In this document: one piece after another, positions 24,892 to 33,196 of the stretch | Layout: every line of letters starts with the position of its first letter | How positions within the stretch are numbered: position 1 is the first letter of the stretch | Assembly (NCBI RefSeq): GCF_027620315.1 | Contig: NZ_JAPNNL010000041.1 | Location: 1 to 44,805, forward strand | DNA length: 44,805 nucleotides | Direction: 5' to 3' | DNA from: Nonomuraea corallina | GTDB taxonomy: Bacteria > Actinomycetota > Actinomycetes > Streptosporangiales > Streptosporangiaceae | Notes under the pieces: generated by a model | Database searches by the model: none | The model's input: the letters and a program-made list of their open reading frames with translations, nothing else | Told to the model about the DNA's origin: nothing | Program-made: the position numbers and the translations under genes

Positions 24892-25563
24892 TCAGGTGGT
24901 GAACAGCCGGGCCTCCGCCCGTTCGTGGACGGCGCTCATCGTGTCCGCGACCGGGGCGGCGGCGTGCAGGTCGTACGGGCCCGCGGCGGCCAGCGCCTGC
25001 GCCGCGGCCCGCTCGATCGCGCCCGCCGCGGCGTACAGCGTGGCCTGCGCCTGCCGGAAGTCGAGCCGGCCGAGGCGGACGGCGGCGCTGACCCAGCTCG
25101 CGGCGAACGCGTACAGGTCGGCCGTCACCGCGCCCTCCACCGGCACGCCGAGCCCGGCGTGCGCGGCCCCGAGGACGACGGCGTGGTTGCCCGGCGTGCG
25201 GCCGGTCTCGACCAGTTCGGCGAGCCGGGCGAGTTCCGGGGTGCGGAAGACCAGGGCCGCCGTGCGCAGGACCTGGTTACCGGTCCTGGTGGCGGCGGCC
25301 CGGATCTCCCGGTTGAGTTTGATCGCGTGCAGCCGCCGGTCGGTCTCCACGACCGCGTCCCAGTCGCCGGCCGACACCGCCCGGTGGGTGAGCACCAGGG
25401 CGGTGGCGTCGCCGGGGCCCGCCGCGTGCAGCAGCACGTCCTCCAGCAGCTCGCCGACGTCGACCGGCCCGGCCTGCGTGTACGCCTCCAGTCCGTGGGA
25501 CAGCGTGTACAGGCCGCCGGGGAAGGCCGAGTCGGCGAGCTGGAGCTGGGCGAGCAGGCTCAT
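24892..25563 (-). CDS. ureF: Urease accessory protein UreF
   Basis: This 223-residue protein begins [20 protein letters not shown], the diagnostic UreF opening ('[17 protein letters not shown]'), then [11 protein letters not shown]. The rest is all helical and Ala-rich, with a C-terminal Arg-containing tail. UreF activates UreG GTPase within the UreDFG complex. The ATG overlaps the ureC stop (ATGA), so the pair is translationally coupled; the frame is also open far upstream inside ureC, which is a shadow. Confidence 0.92.
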   Translation of the reverse strand: MSLLAQLQLADSAFPGGLYTLSHGLEAYTQAGPVDVGELLEDVLLHAAGPGDATALVLTHRAVSAGDWDAVVETDRRLHAIKLNREIRAAATRTGNQVLRTAALVFRTPELARLAELVETGRTPGNHAVVLGAAHAGLGVPVEGAVTADLYAFAASWVSAAVRLGRLDFRQAQATLYAAAGAIERAAAQALAAAGPYDLHAAAPVADTMSAVHERAEARLFTT

Positions 25564-27284
25564 GCCAGGAAGAACAGCTGGTTCAGCGGCAGCTCCCTGG
25601 CCGGCTCGATCGTCGCGTGCTCGCCGTTGACCATGACCTTGAACGTCTCCGGGTCCACGGTGATCCTGGGCAGCGCCGAGTTGCGCACCATGTGCCGTTT
25701 GTCGACCGTACGGGTGTGGCGGACCTTGGCGATCAGCCGCTGCAGGCCGAGCCGTTCCGGCACCCCGGCGGCGATCGCGGCGTCCGGCAGGAAGGTCACG
25801 TTGCACTTGCGCTGCGCCATGCCCATCGCGCCGAACATCGGCCGGTAGTAGACGGGCTGCGGCGTGGGCAGCGAGGCGTTCGGGTCGCCCATCTGCGCCC
25901 AGTTGATCAGCCCGCCCTTGATCACGAGCGCGGGCTTGGCGCCGAACGAGGTGAACGGCCAGAGCACGATGTCGGCCAGCTTGCCGTCCTCCAGCGAGCC
26001 CACGGTCTCGGCGATGCCCACGGTCCTGGCCGGGTTGATGGTCAGCTTGGCGAGGTAGCGCAGCACCCGGAAGTTGTCGTTGCGCTCGGAGTCCTCCGGC
26101 AGCTTGCCGCGCTGGTCCTTGTTGTGGTGCGCGGTCTGGAAGGCGCGGGTGAAGGTCTCGCCGACGCGGCCCATGGCCTGGGAGTCGGAGGAGAACATGC
26201 TGATCACGCCCATGTCCTGCAGCACCGTCTCGGCGGCGATGGTCTCCGCGCGCACCCGGCTGTCGGCGAAGGACACGTCCTCGGGGATGTCGTGGCTGAG
26301 GTGGTGGCAGACCATCACCATGTCGAGCAGCTCGTCCACCGAGTTGATCGTGTACGGCAGCGTCGGGTTCGTCGAGGACGGCAGCGCGTTCGGCTCTCCG
26401 GCGATGCGGATCAGGTCGGGCGCGTGCCCGCCGCCCGCGCCCTCGGTGTGGAAGGTGTGGATGGCCCGGCCGTTGATGGCGCTGATCGTGTCCTCGAGGT
26501 AGCCGGCCTCGTTGAGGCTGTCGGAGTGCAGCGCCACCTGGACGTCGAAGTCGTCGGCCACCCGCAGCGCGCAGTCCACCACGGACGGGGTGGATCCCCA
26601 GTCCTCGTGCACCTTCAGCACGCACGCCCCGGCCTCGATCTGCTCGGCCAGCACGGCGGGCAGGCTCGAGTTGCCCTTGGCCATGATGCCGATGTTGATG
26701 GGCAGCCCTTCGACGGACTGGAGGATCCGGCCGATGTTCCACGGGCCCGGCGTGCAGGTCGTGCCGCGGGTGCCGTCGGTGGGGCCGGTGCCTCCGCCGA
26801 TCAGCGTGGTGATGCCGTTGGTGAGGGCGTGCTGGGCCTGCTGCGGCGTGATCAGGTGGACGTGCGGGTCGATGGCGCCCGGCGTGGCGATCATGTTCTC
26901 GCCCGCCAGCACCTCGGTGCCCGCGCTGATCACCAGCCGGCGGTCCACGCCGTTCTGGGTGTGCGGGTTGCCGGACTTGCCGATGCCGACGATCTTGCCG
27001 TCCTTGATGCCGATGTCGCCCTTGACGACGCCGAGGATCGGGTCCAGCACGACCACGTTGGTGATCACCAGGTCGAGTGCGATGGTGGCGTTCTGCGAGA
27101 GCGGGTCGGACGACATGCCGTCGCGGATGGTCTTGCCGCCGCCGTAGACGGCCTCGTCGCCGTAGTGGCCGGCCGTATGGTCCTTCTCGATCTCGATCAC
27201 CAGGTTGGTGTCGGCCAGGCGGACCCGGTCGCCCACCGTCGGGCCGAACATGCTCCCGTACTGCTCGCGGCTCATCGTGGCCAT
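25560..27284 (-). CDS. ureC: Urease alpha subunit
   Basis: This 574-residue catalytic subunit hydrolyses urea to ammonia and carbamate. The nickel ligands are all present: HVH at 141-143, the carbamylated Lys224 and His226 in [10 protein letters not shown], His253 in ALHSDSLNE, His279 in [11 protein letters not shown], catalytic His in MVCHHLSHD (327-331) and Asp367 in [12 protein letters not shown]. Length and motif spacing match full-length UreC. The start lies 5 bp after the ureB stop. The protein is cytoplasmic, assembling with UreA and UreB. Confidence 0.98.
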   Translation of the reverse strand: MATMSREQYGSMFGPTVGDRVRLADTNLVIEIEKDHTAGHYGDEAVYGGGKTIRDGMSSDPLSQNATIALDLVITNVVVLDPILGVVKGDIGIKDGKIVGIGKSGNPHTQNGVDRRLVISAGTEVLAGENMIATPGAIDPHVHLITPQQAQHALTNGITTLIGGGTGPTDGTRGTTCTPGPWNIGRILQSVEGLPINIGIMAKGNSSLPAVLAEQIEAGACVLKVHEDWGSTPSVVDCALRVADDFDVQVALHSDSLNEAGYLEDTISAINGRAIHTFHTEGAGGGHAPDLIRIAGEPNALPSSTNPTLPYTINSVDELLDMVMVCHHLSHDIPEDVSFADSRVRAETIAAETVLQDMGVISMFSSDSQAMGRVGETFTRAFQTAHHNKDQRGKLPEDSERNDNFRVLRYLAKLTINPARTVGIAETVGSLEDGKLADIVLWPFTSFGAKPALVIKGGLINWAQMGDPNASLPTPQPVYYRPMFGAMGMAQRKCNVTFLPDAAIAAGVPERLGLQRLIAKVRHTRTVDKRHMVRNSALPRITVDPETFKVMVNGEHATIEPARELPLNQLFFLA

Positions 27285-27289
27285 CGGTG

Positions 27290-27769
27290 TCAGCCCTTCT
27301 TCTTGCTGGGAGACTTCTTGGATCCGGCCGGCTTCTCCGCCTTGCCGGCCTTGCCCGCCTTGCCGCCGCCGGGCGGCTGGACGGTGGCCGACGGCTCCGG
27401 CTCGTTGGCGTAGCCCAGCTCCTCCAGCAGCCGCGTCGCGCGGATGTGCGCGTCGCGGGTCCGCAGGCCGCCGTTGACCAGGCCCCCGAAGCCGACGACG
27501 CGCAGGCCGCCGCCGTACTCGACCAGATCGACCTGGTGGGTGTCGCCCGGCTCGACGCGGACCGCGGTGCCCGCCGGGATGTCCAGGTGCATGCCGTACG
27601 CCTTCTCACGGTCGAAGCTGAGCGCCCGGTTGGCTTCGAAGAAGTGGAAGTGCGAGCCGACCTGGATGGCCCGGTCGCCGGTGTTGCGCACGGTCAGCCT
27701 GACCGTCCGCCGCCCGGCGTTGATCTCGATCGAGCCGTCGGCGTAGACGACCCTGTCCGTGTCCGTCAT
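27290..27769 (-). CDS. ureB: Urease beta subunit
   Basis: This 159-residue protein includes the conserved UreB core: [45 protein letters not shown] (given in two pieces), [16 protein letters not shown]. About 55 extra residues at the C-terminus end in a Gly/Lys/Ser-rich low-complexity tail ([19 protein letters not shown]), longer than the usual 100-110-residue subunit. ATG follows a purine-rich AGAAAGGACC site. It is encoded separately from ureA, unlike the fused subunit of some species. Confidence 0.95.
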   Translation of the reverse strand: MTDTDRVVYADGSIEINAGRRTVRLTVRNTGDRAIQVGSHFHFFEANRALSFDREKAYGMHLDIPAGTAVRVEPGDTHQVDLVEYGGGLRVVGFGGLVNGGLRTRDAHIRATRLLEELGYANEPEPSATVQPPGGGKAGKAGKAEKPAGSKKSPSKKKG

Positions 27770-27802
27770 GACGAACCGGTCCTTTCTGGTCTGGTGGCGA
27801 GG

Positions 27803-28108
27803 TCAGCCGCCGATGGGGTCGTGGCAGGAAACGAGCTTGGAGCCGTCCTTGAACGACGCCTCGACCTGCATCAGCTTGAGCATTTCGCGCACGCCGGGCA
27901 TGACGTCTCCGGCGTCGAGGACGTTCTTGCCGAGCTCCATGCACTCGGCGACGGTCTTGCCCTCGCGGGCCGCCTCCAGGACGGCGGCGCTGATCAGAGC
28001 CACCGCCTCGCTGTAGTTCAGCTTGAGACCGCGTTCGCGCCGCTTGGACGCCAGGTCGGCGACCACGTAGATCAACAGCTTGTCGAGTTCACGTGGGGCT
28101 AGGTTCAT
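27803..28108 (-). CDS. ureA: Urease gamma subunit
   Basis: This 101-residue protein matches UreA across its whole length, with [20 protein letters not shown] at the start, then [17 protein letters not shown], and [21 protein letters not shown] near the end. This is the smallest structural subunit. ATG has AAGGAGAG just upstream. It follows the urea transporter gene after 9 bp and begins the structural part of the operon. Confidence 0.97.
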   Translation of the reverse strand: MNLAPRELDKLLIYVVADLASKRRERGLKLNYSEAVALISAAVLEAAREGKTVAECMELGKNVLDAGDVMPGVREMLKLMQVEASFKDGSKLVSCHDPIGG

Positions 28109-28117
28109 CAGCTCTCC

Positions 28118-29050
28118 TTAGGTGGGACTGCGCCGCAGGCCGGAGAACGCCGGCACTGCCGCGAGGAAGATCCAGGTGGCGATGACGAAGGGCCAGGTCA
28201 GGGTGTGTCCGCCGACGGGCTCGAAGAAGTCGGTGACGAACGCCGTGAGCACGGTCGCCGACACCGCCCCGGCCACCGCGTACAGCACGCCGAGCCGGGA
28301 CAGGACGACGAACGTCCCGGTCAGGGCGATGCCGGTGAGCACCGCGTTGTAGCCGTACAGTCCGGCGCCGATGTCGGCGGCGGGCGCGCCGAGCACGATC
28401 GCCACCACGATGCCGATGGCGCTGGAGAGCAGCGCGGCCAGGGCCACGAGCCGGCCGCCGAACCACAGGCCGATCAGGAAGATGAGTCCGACGTACCACT
28501 TGCCCTGGAAGAACACCTGGCCGATCCCGTTGAACAGGCCCTGCCACAGGTCGGTGAACGTCAGCTCGCGCCCCGGGTAGGCGGCCGACGGCGGCGGCGC
28601 CATGCTGCGCCCGCGCCAGATCCGCTCGAACACCGGGGCGCCGATCACCAGGAAGGTGGTGACCGCGCAGAACGGCGCGGTGAAGGTCGGTAGGTTGTAC
28701 GGGGCCAGCAGCGCGACGAGCGCCGAGGTCAGCACGCTTCCCATGATCGAGCCGATGATCACCAGCAGCACGGTGATCCAGTGGACGTCGAAGTACAGCA
28801 CGAGCGCGACGCCGATCAGCGTCCCGTTGAAACCCTCCAGCCCGCCGGTCACCCGATCGGACGACACGCCGAGCACCACGGCGGTGAGCGTGGCCACGGC
28901 GGCGCCGAGCAGGCCGAAGACCCCGAACTGCCAGCCTCCGACGAACAGCGCGACGATGAAGCAGAGAGCCGTCCGGTAATCGGTCTGGAAATCGACCTGG
29001 CTGACACCACGGGCTATCGCGGGCGGCAGCTCGGCTGCCTTGACATTCAC
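28118..29050 (-). CDS. Urea transporter (UT/Utp family)
   Basis: This 310-residue membrane protein shows the internal duplication of urea channels: the selectivity-filter-like segments GLEGFNGTLIGVAL (first half) and GLYGYNAVLTGIAL (second half) are clear repeats. About ten membrane segments are visible. It allows urea to enter the cell down its gradient, feeding the urease encoded immediately downstream. ATG at 29050 was used; upstream open frame is a shadow. It heads the urease operon and is preceded by an inverted repeat at 29113-29142. Confidence 0.92.
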   Translation of the reverse strand: MNVKAAELPPAIARGVSQVDFQTDYRTALCFIVALFVGGWQFGVFGLLGAAVATLTAVVLGVSSDRVTGGLEGFNGTLIGVALVLYFDVHWITVLLVIIGSIMGSVLTSALVALLAPYNLPTFTAPFCAVTTFLVIGAPVFERIWRGRSMAPPPSAAYPGRELTFTDLWQGLFNGIGQVFFQGKWYVGLIFLIGLWFGGRLVALAALLSSAIGIVVAIVLGAPAADIGAGLYGYNAVLTGIALTGTFVVLSRLGVLYAVAGAVSATVLTAFVTDFFEPVGGHTLTWPFVIATWIFLAAVPAFSGLRRSPT

Positions 29051-29112
29051 ATGCCCGCCCCTGTCTTTCCGGTTCGAATGATGCGACGAGCGGCAACATT
29101 CCCCGGCGAGTC

Positions 29113-29142
29113 CCTGCTAAAGCGCAAATACCATTTAGCAGG
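29113..29142. promoter_or_regulatory. Inverted repeat CCTGCTAAA-N12-TTTAGCAGG upstream of urea operon
   Basis: Perfect 9-bp arms (29113-29121 and 29134-29142) separated by 12 nt lie 63-92 bp upstream of the urea transporter start, in an AT-rich promoter-like patch. The arrangement suggests a dimeric repressor or activator site controlling the operon. It does not match the GlnR box (GTnAC-n6-GnAAC). The bound protein is unknown. Confidence 0.5.
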
Positions 29143-29191
29143 ACAACCATAAGAAAAGTCGCCCATTAAATGATGATTTCTATAACCACGA

Positions 29192-29569
29192 TCATCCCGC
29201 CACAGCCCTGCCGAGCAGGTAGCACAGGCTCACCGCGGCGAGACCCGCCACGAGGTTCATGCCGATGTTGACCAGCGCCTTGCCGGTCGATCCGGCTGTG
29301 AGCAGCTTGTACGTGTCGGTGCTGAACGTGCTGAACGTGGTGAGCGCGCCGCAGAAGCCGGTGCCGATCAGCGACAGCACGGTGTGGGAGAGCGCGTCGA
29401 CCGACGACAGCCCCATCAGGAAGCCGAGGATGGCCGAGCCGAGGACGTTGACGGTGAGCGTCCCCCACGGCAGGGCCGAGCCGAACCTCTTCTTGACGGA
29501 CGAGTCGACCAGCCAGCGGGTCGGGGCGCCGGCCAGGCCGCCGATGAAGACGACCAGGACAGTGATCAT
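29192..29569 (-). CDS. crcB: Fluoride channel CrcB/Fluc, second subunit
   Basis: This 125-residue protein has four hydrophobic segments and the Fluc signatures GGLAGAPTRWLVD near the N-terminus, GTLTVNVLGSAILGFLMG (the TNxxG motif with conserved Asn) and GFCGALTTFSTFSTDTY (phenylalanine-box region). Fluc channels export fluoride as dimers; actinobacteria often have two unequal genes forming a heterodimer. ATG overlaps the upstream crcB stop (ATGA). Confidence 0.94.
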   Translation of the reverse strand: MITVLVVFIGGLAGAPTRWLVDSSVKKRFGSALPWGTLTVNVLGSAILGFLMGLSSVDALSHTVLSLIGTGFCGALTTFSTFSTDTYKLLTAGSTGKALVNIGMNLVAGLAAVSLCYLLGRAVAG

Positions 29570-29961
29570 TTCCGGCTCCCCGCGATCGACATGCCGACCC
29601 GGACGGCCAGGAGTCCCAGCACGACGCTGAGCACCAGATAGACGGCGGCCCAGCCGGGCGTGCCGTCCACGGTCAGCTCGCGCACCCCGTCGACGTAGTG
29701 CGAGAACGTGGTGAAGCCGCCCAGGAACCCGGTGCCGAGCAGCATCTTCACCGGCTGCCGGTGCAGCGGGTGCCGGGTCAGCTCGGCGGTGAGCAGGCCC
29801 ATCAGCAGGCAGCCCAGGGTGTTGACGATCAGCGTCGGCCACGGCAGCGGGTGGGACGCCCCCAGCAGCGCCTCGGTGAGCAGGTACCGGGCGACCGCGC
29901 CGATGCCGCCGCCGACCCCGACGAAGGCCAGGGCGCGGCCCATCCGCGGCGTGTCAGCCAT
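29566..29961 (-). CDS. crcB: Fluoride channel CrcB/Fluc, first subunit
   Basis: This 131-residue protein pairs with the gene above. The signatures are GVGGGIGAVARYLLTEAL, LIVNTLGCLLMGLL and GFLGGFTTFSHYVDG. The ATG at 29961 has GGAGG about 5 nt upstream, preferred over the GTG at 29964. The two genes overlap by 4 nt. They presumably assemble as a heterodimeric fluoride exporter in the plasma membrane. A structured leader lies upstream, but no classical fluoride riboswitch consensus was recognised. Confidence 0.93.
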   Translation of the reverse strand: MADTPRMGRALAFVGVGGGIGAVARYLLTEALLGASHPLPWPTLIVNTLGCLLMGLLTAELTRHPLHRQPVKMLLGTGFLGGFTTFSHYVDGVRELTVDGTPGWAAVYLVLSVVLGLLAVRVGMSIAGSRK

Positions 29962-29964
29962 CAC

Positions 29965-30360
29965 TCCTCCTTGCCGGACCGGGGTGCCGGAGCCCGCCCC
30001 GGGTCTCCCGCGTCCGCGGGAACCGGTGGACGACCTTGCCGATCACCGAGCCGTCCGATCGAGGCGAAGCCCCTCTCCTGGAGTGATCGGCGAAGCCCTT
30101 CTCAAAACCGGTAATGGCCTCCTTTTTGGCCTTGCACTCCAAAATTAGACTTCGGGCGGAAAGTCGGAGATGGAAATATCGATAGCGGAAAATGACTGGC
30201 GCATGACGGTTCCGCAATTCCCTCAGCTGCGGCACAGCCTCCTCGCCCGGGAACCCCGCCGGACGATCTCCGGCGAGTGCGTACTTTTCCTCACTCCGGC
30301 GGTTGAACTCCGCGGCGCGGCGGGCCGTACCACGCCACAGAGACCACCGAAAGGGTCAAG
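29965..30360. promoter_or_regulatory. Divergent region between crcB pair and CHRD gene, with structured leader
   Basis: This 396-bp region holds no convincing gene. On the crcB side, GCCGATCAC (30038-30046) and GTGATCGGC (30083-30091) form a perfect 9-bp stem enclosing a smaller GAGGC/GCCTC-type stem. AT-rich sequence at 30100-30220 is where divergent promoters would lie. On the CHRD side, AAAGGGTCAAG just before 30361 is a weak ribosome-binding site. Confidence 0.45.
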
Positions 30361-31260
30361 ATGGACAAGCGCACCCTCGTGATTCCCGGCCTGGCCGCCG
30401 CCACCGCTCTGATCGCCGCCTCGCTCAGCCCGGTGACGGCCCAGGCCGTCACCCCCGTCTACCTGGCCGCGGCGCTCACCGGCGCCAACGAGGTGCCGGG
30501 CCGGGGCGCGAAGGCCGGCGACCCCGACGGCCGCGCCCTCGCGGTGTTCAGGATCCACGGCCGTCGCGTCGACTACGCCATCAGATGGCACAAGCTGGGC
30601 GCGCCCAGCGGGTTCCACATCCATCGGGGACGGGCGGGCGAGAACGGCGAGGTCAAGGTGCCGTTCTTCGGCCAGGCCCTGCCGGCCGGCCTGCACGCCG
30701 TCAAGGGCACGGTCCGGGTCGCGGACCTCCAACTGCTCCACCGCATCGCCGCCAACCCCGGCAACTGGTACGCCAACCTGCACAACGCCGACCACGCCGC
30801 CGGGGCGGTGCGGGCCCAGCTGTACCGGATCCGCCCGGTGGAGCTGGAGTCGGTGCTGGCGCACGGGTTCGGCAGGACGCTCACCACGCGGGCCGACGGC
30901 CGCCAGGAGGTGGCGGCGCCCGGGACCAAGGTGGGCGACCGCGACGGGCGGGCCGGATGGCTGGTGCAGCCGCAGGGCAGGCGCGTCTGGTTCGCCACCG
31001 CGTGGAAGCGGATCGGCGCGCCGGTCGCCGCGCACGTCCACCGCGCGCCCAAGGGCAGGAACGGGCCCGTCGCCGTGCCCTTCTTCGAGGCCAAGAAGGG
31101 CCTGCCGCCCGGCGTCAACGGCGTCGCGGGCAGCGCGCCGGCCGCCCCCGCGCTGAGCCGCCGCATCTGGAACAACCCGAAGAACTGGTACGTCAACCTG
31201 CACACCAAGCAGTTCCCCGGCGGCGCGGTCCGCGGCCAGCTCTACCGCGGTGACTGGTGA
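30361..31260 (+). CDS. Secreted protein with two CHRD domains
   Basis: This 299-residue protein has an N-terminal signal peptide (KRTLVIPGLAAATALIAASL, cleavage near AQA). Two CHRD-like repeats follow. The first has LTGANEVPG, FHIHRGRAGENG and NWYANLHNADHAAGAVRAQLY. The second has RADGRQEVAAPGTKVGD, AAHVHRAPKGRNG and NWYVNLHTKQFPGGAVRGQLY. The paired H-x-H and 'NWYvNLHt..fPgGavRGqL' motifs define the family. The function of bacterial CHRD proteins is poorly known; an extracellular or wall location is expected. It is a single-gene unit. Confidence 0.9.
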   Translation: MDKRTLVIPGLAAATALIAASLSPVTAQAVTPVYLAAALTGANEVPGRGAKAGDPDGRALAVFRIHGRRVDYAIRWHKLGAPSGFHIHRGRAGENGEVKVPFFGQALPAGLHAVKGTVRVADLQLLHRIAANPGNWYANLHNADHAAGAVRAQLYRIRPVELESVLAHGFGRTLTTRADGRQEVAAPGTKVGDRDGRAGWLVQPQGRRVWFATAWKRIGAPVAAHVHRAPKGRNGPVAVPFFEAKKGLPPGVNGVAGSAPAAPALSRRIWNNPKNWYVNLHTKQFPGGAVRGQLYRGDW

Positions 31261-31272
31261 ACCGCCGCCGCG

Positions 31273-31686
31273 TCAGCCCTTCTTCCGTGACCCGCGCGGG
31301 ATGACGCCGCTCACCGTCGTGCCCTCCTGCGGCACGCTGTTGACGGTGAGCGAGCCGCCCATGGCCGCGAACGCCGCGCGGCCCGCCGCCAGGCGCGCCT
31401 CCAGCCCCGCCACCGGCATCCCCGCGCCGTCGTCGCTGACCGTCAGGCGCACACGGGCCGGGCTCACGGTCAGGGCGATCGCGACCCTACGGGCCAGCCC
31501 GTGCTGTTCCAACTCCGCCAGTACGGCGCGGATCACCGGCCGCACGACCGCGTCGACGTCCGCGGGCAGGCCGTCATCGGGGAGCGCCCACGTCTCCACC
31601 GCTATGCCGCTCAACGACGCCCAGCGGGCCAGTTCGTCCTCCAGGCAGACCGACGTCGACTCGAGCGATGGGTCGGTAGGCACCAT
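31273..31686 (-). CDS. Isolated HATPase_c-type ATP-binding domain protein
   Basis: This 137-residue protein carries the GHKL N and G1-like boxes of sensor kinases: VRPVIRAVLAELEQHG in the N-box position and LTVSDDGAGMPV as G1 box, then MGGSLTVNSVPQEGTTVSGVIP as the last strand. There is no dimerisation/phosphoacceptor domain or membrane segment, so it resembles the C-terminal third of a NarL-type sensor kinase. It may be an anti-sigma-like kinase or a truncated histidine kinase. AAAGGTGATA upstream of the ATG supports a real start. No response regulator is adjacent. Confidence 0.65.
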   Translation of the reverse strand: MVPTDPSLESTSVCLEDELARWASLSGIAVETWALPDDGLPADVDAVVRPVIRAVLAELEQHGLARRVAIALTVSPARVRLTVSDDGAGMPVAGLEARLAAGRAAFAAMGGSLTVNSVPQEGTTVSGVIPRGSRKKG

Positions 31687-31877
31687 GAAATATCACCTTT
31701 TCTTATCCCCGTTGCGTGAACCGTACTTGGTTCTGGACCGGATGTGTCCCAGGACGCCGGAGATCGCGGCCCCTCGCGCCGGCCCGACCGGGCCCGCGGG
31801 CCCGGAGGACGGGCGTCCCGCCCGTCCGGAACACCGGTCCCGTGCCGGAGGGACGCGGCGTGTGACACGCTGACGGC

Positions 31878-32127
31878 GTGTCCGATCCCGCCGCCGACGG
31901 CCACCCCCCGCCCACGGGCGTCATCCCGTACGGCCTGCTGGCGCTCCTGGCCCGCGTTCCTGCTCAACGCGCTGTCCTTCGGGTCCGCCACGCACGACGA
32001 TTTCCCGGTGACCATGGTGGCGCAGCTCTCCGGCGGCTCCACCGTCTCGGTGTGGGTCAGCGCGGCCGTACTGCTCGGCGCGCACACGCTCCTCGGCGTC
32101 CGGCCCGCCGCCCGTCCCGAGCTGTGA
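31878..32127 (+). pseudogene. Small membrane protein gene with apparent +1 frameshift
   Basis: From GTG at 31878 one frame reads SDPAADGHPPPTGVIPYGLLALLA; from about 31950 the next frame continues AFLLNALSFGSATHDDFPVTMV and a final VWVSAAVLLGAHTLLGV helix to a stop at 32125-32127. Removing one C near 31951 joins them into an 82-residue protein with two membrane helices. Both halves are hydrophobic in a matching pattern, so this is either a recent frameshift or a sequencing error. The family is unknown. Confidence 0.5.
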
Positions 32128-32148
32128 ACCTCCCCCTGGAGAGAGCGG

Positions 32149-33129
32149 TCAGGCGGGGGCGCGCTCCGTCGCGGAGGACTGGGTCATCCGGTAGTGCGAG
32201 GGCGGCACCCCGTAGCGGTCGACGAACGCCTGGCGCAGCGTCTCGGCGGTGCCGAAGCCGCACCGGGCCGCCACCACGGCCACCGGCAGGGACGTGGAGG
32301 CCAGCAGGTGGGCCGCGGCCTCGGTCCGGGCGTGCCGGATGAACCTGCCGGGGGTGAGGCCCGCGTGCTTGAGGAACAGCCTGGTCAGGTGACGGTCGCT
32401 CACCCCCGCGCCGGCGGCCAGGGTGGACGTGGTCAGATCACCGGCGAGGTTGGCGACGATGTGGCGCATGACCCGTTCGACCAGGCTGTTGTCGGGTGGG
32501 GGCGCGGCGGTGAACATGCTCATCTGGGCCTGGTTGCCGGGCCGCTGCAGGTAGGTGACCAGATGGCGGGCGACCCCCCGGGCCACCTCGGGGCCGTGGT
32601 CCTCCTCGATGAAGGCGAGGGTGAGGTCGATGGCGCTGGTCACCCCGGCCGAGGTGGCGACCTCGCCGTCGCGGATGAAGATGGGGTCGGGGTCCACCTG
32701 GATCTTCGGGTACTTGGTGGCCAGATGCGGCGCCCACTCCCAGTGGGTGGTGGCCCGCCGACCGTCGAGCAGGCCCGCCTCGGCCAGGATCTCCGCCCCG
32801 GTGCAGACCGACGCGACGCGGCGGCTCTCCCTGGCCAGACGGCGGACGTGCGCGATGATCAGCGGGTTGTCGGCCGCCGCCATGCACCCGATGCCGCCGG
32901 AGACGACGAGCGTGTCGAGCGGGCCTCTCAGGTGTTCGAGGGCCTCGTGGGCCTGCAAGGTCAGGCCGCTGGCGCAGGTGATGGGGTGTCCGCCGAGGGT
33001 GGCCAGGACCATCTCGTAGGCGGGGTTCGCCCCGCGCCAGTTCGCGCTCTGCAGCGCGGACGTCACGCAGGCGATGTCGAGTAACTGCGCGGCGGGATAA
33101 CCGACGACGACGACACGGCGCTCGGGCAT
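32149..33129 (-). CDS. GlxA-family regulator (DJ-1/PfpI plus AraC HTH)
   Basis: This is a 326-residue protein. Residues 1-170 form a DJ-1/PfpI amidotransferase-like domain with ERRVVVVGYPAAQLLDIA, VSGGIGCMAAADNPLI and SVCTGAEILAEAGLLDGRRATTHW (given in two parts). Residues 215-315 form an AraC-type double HTH: STLAAGAGVSDRHLTRLFLK, then VAVVAARCGFGTAETLRQAF and RYGVPPSHYR. This is the classic GlxA layout of transcriptional regulators sensing metabolites. ATG at 33129 is used; the target genes are not evident, being monocistronic with no divergent partner. Confidence 0.92.
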   Translation of the reverse strand: MPERRVVVVGYPAAQLLDIACVTSALQSANWRGANPAYEMVLATLGGHPITCASGLTLQAHEALEHLRGPLDTLVVSGGIGCMAAADNPLIIAHVRRLARESRRVASVCTGAEILAEAGLLDGRRATTHWEWAPHLATKYPKIQVDPDPIFIRDGEVATSAGVTSAIDLTLAFIEEDHGPEVARGVARHLVTYLQRPGNQAQMSMFTAAPPPDNSLVERVMRHIVANLAGDLTTSTLAAGAGVSDRHLTRLFLKHAGLTPGRFIRHARTEAAAHLLASTSLPVAVVAARCGFGTAETLRQAFVDRYGVPPSHYRMTQSSATERAPA

Positions 33130-33196
33130 GCCTCGACTGTACGGCGTACCCGGGGAACGGGCACGCGACGTCGGCCGTCAGCGTGGGACGCGGGCG

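Noticed and set aside
25617..27413. 598-codon plus-strand frame across ureB/ureC
   Set aside because: It is fully antisense to an unmistakable urease subunit; composition is shadow-like.
29066..29080. tRNA-like GGTTCGAAT as a second att copy
   Set aside because: Only the T-loop-like core matches; flanking bases do not pair or match tRNA-Arg.
29051..29191. GlnR binding box upstream of the urea operon
   Set aside because: The clear dyad is CCTGCTAAA/TTTAGCAGG, not GTnAC-n6-GnAAC.
29965..30160. Fluoride riboswitch upstream of crcB
   Set aside because: Stems are visible but the conserved riboswitch core was not recognised; recorded only as a structured leader.
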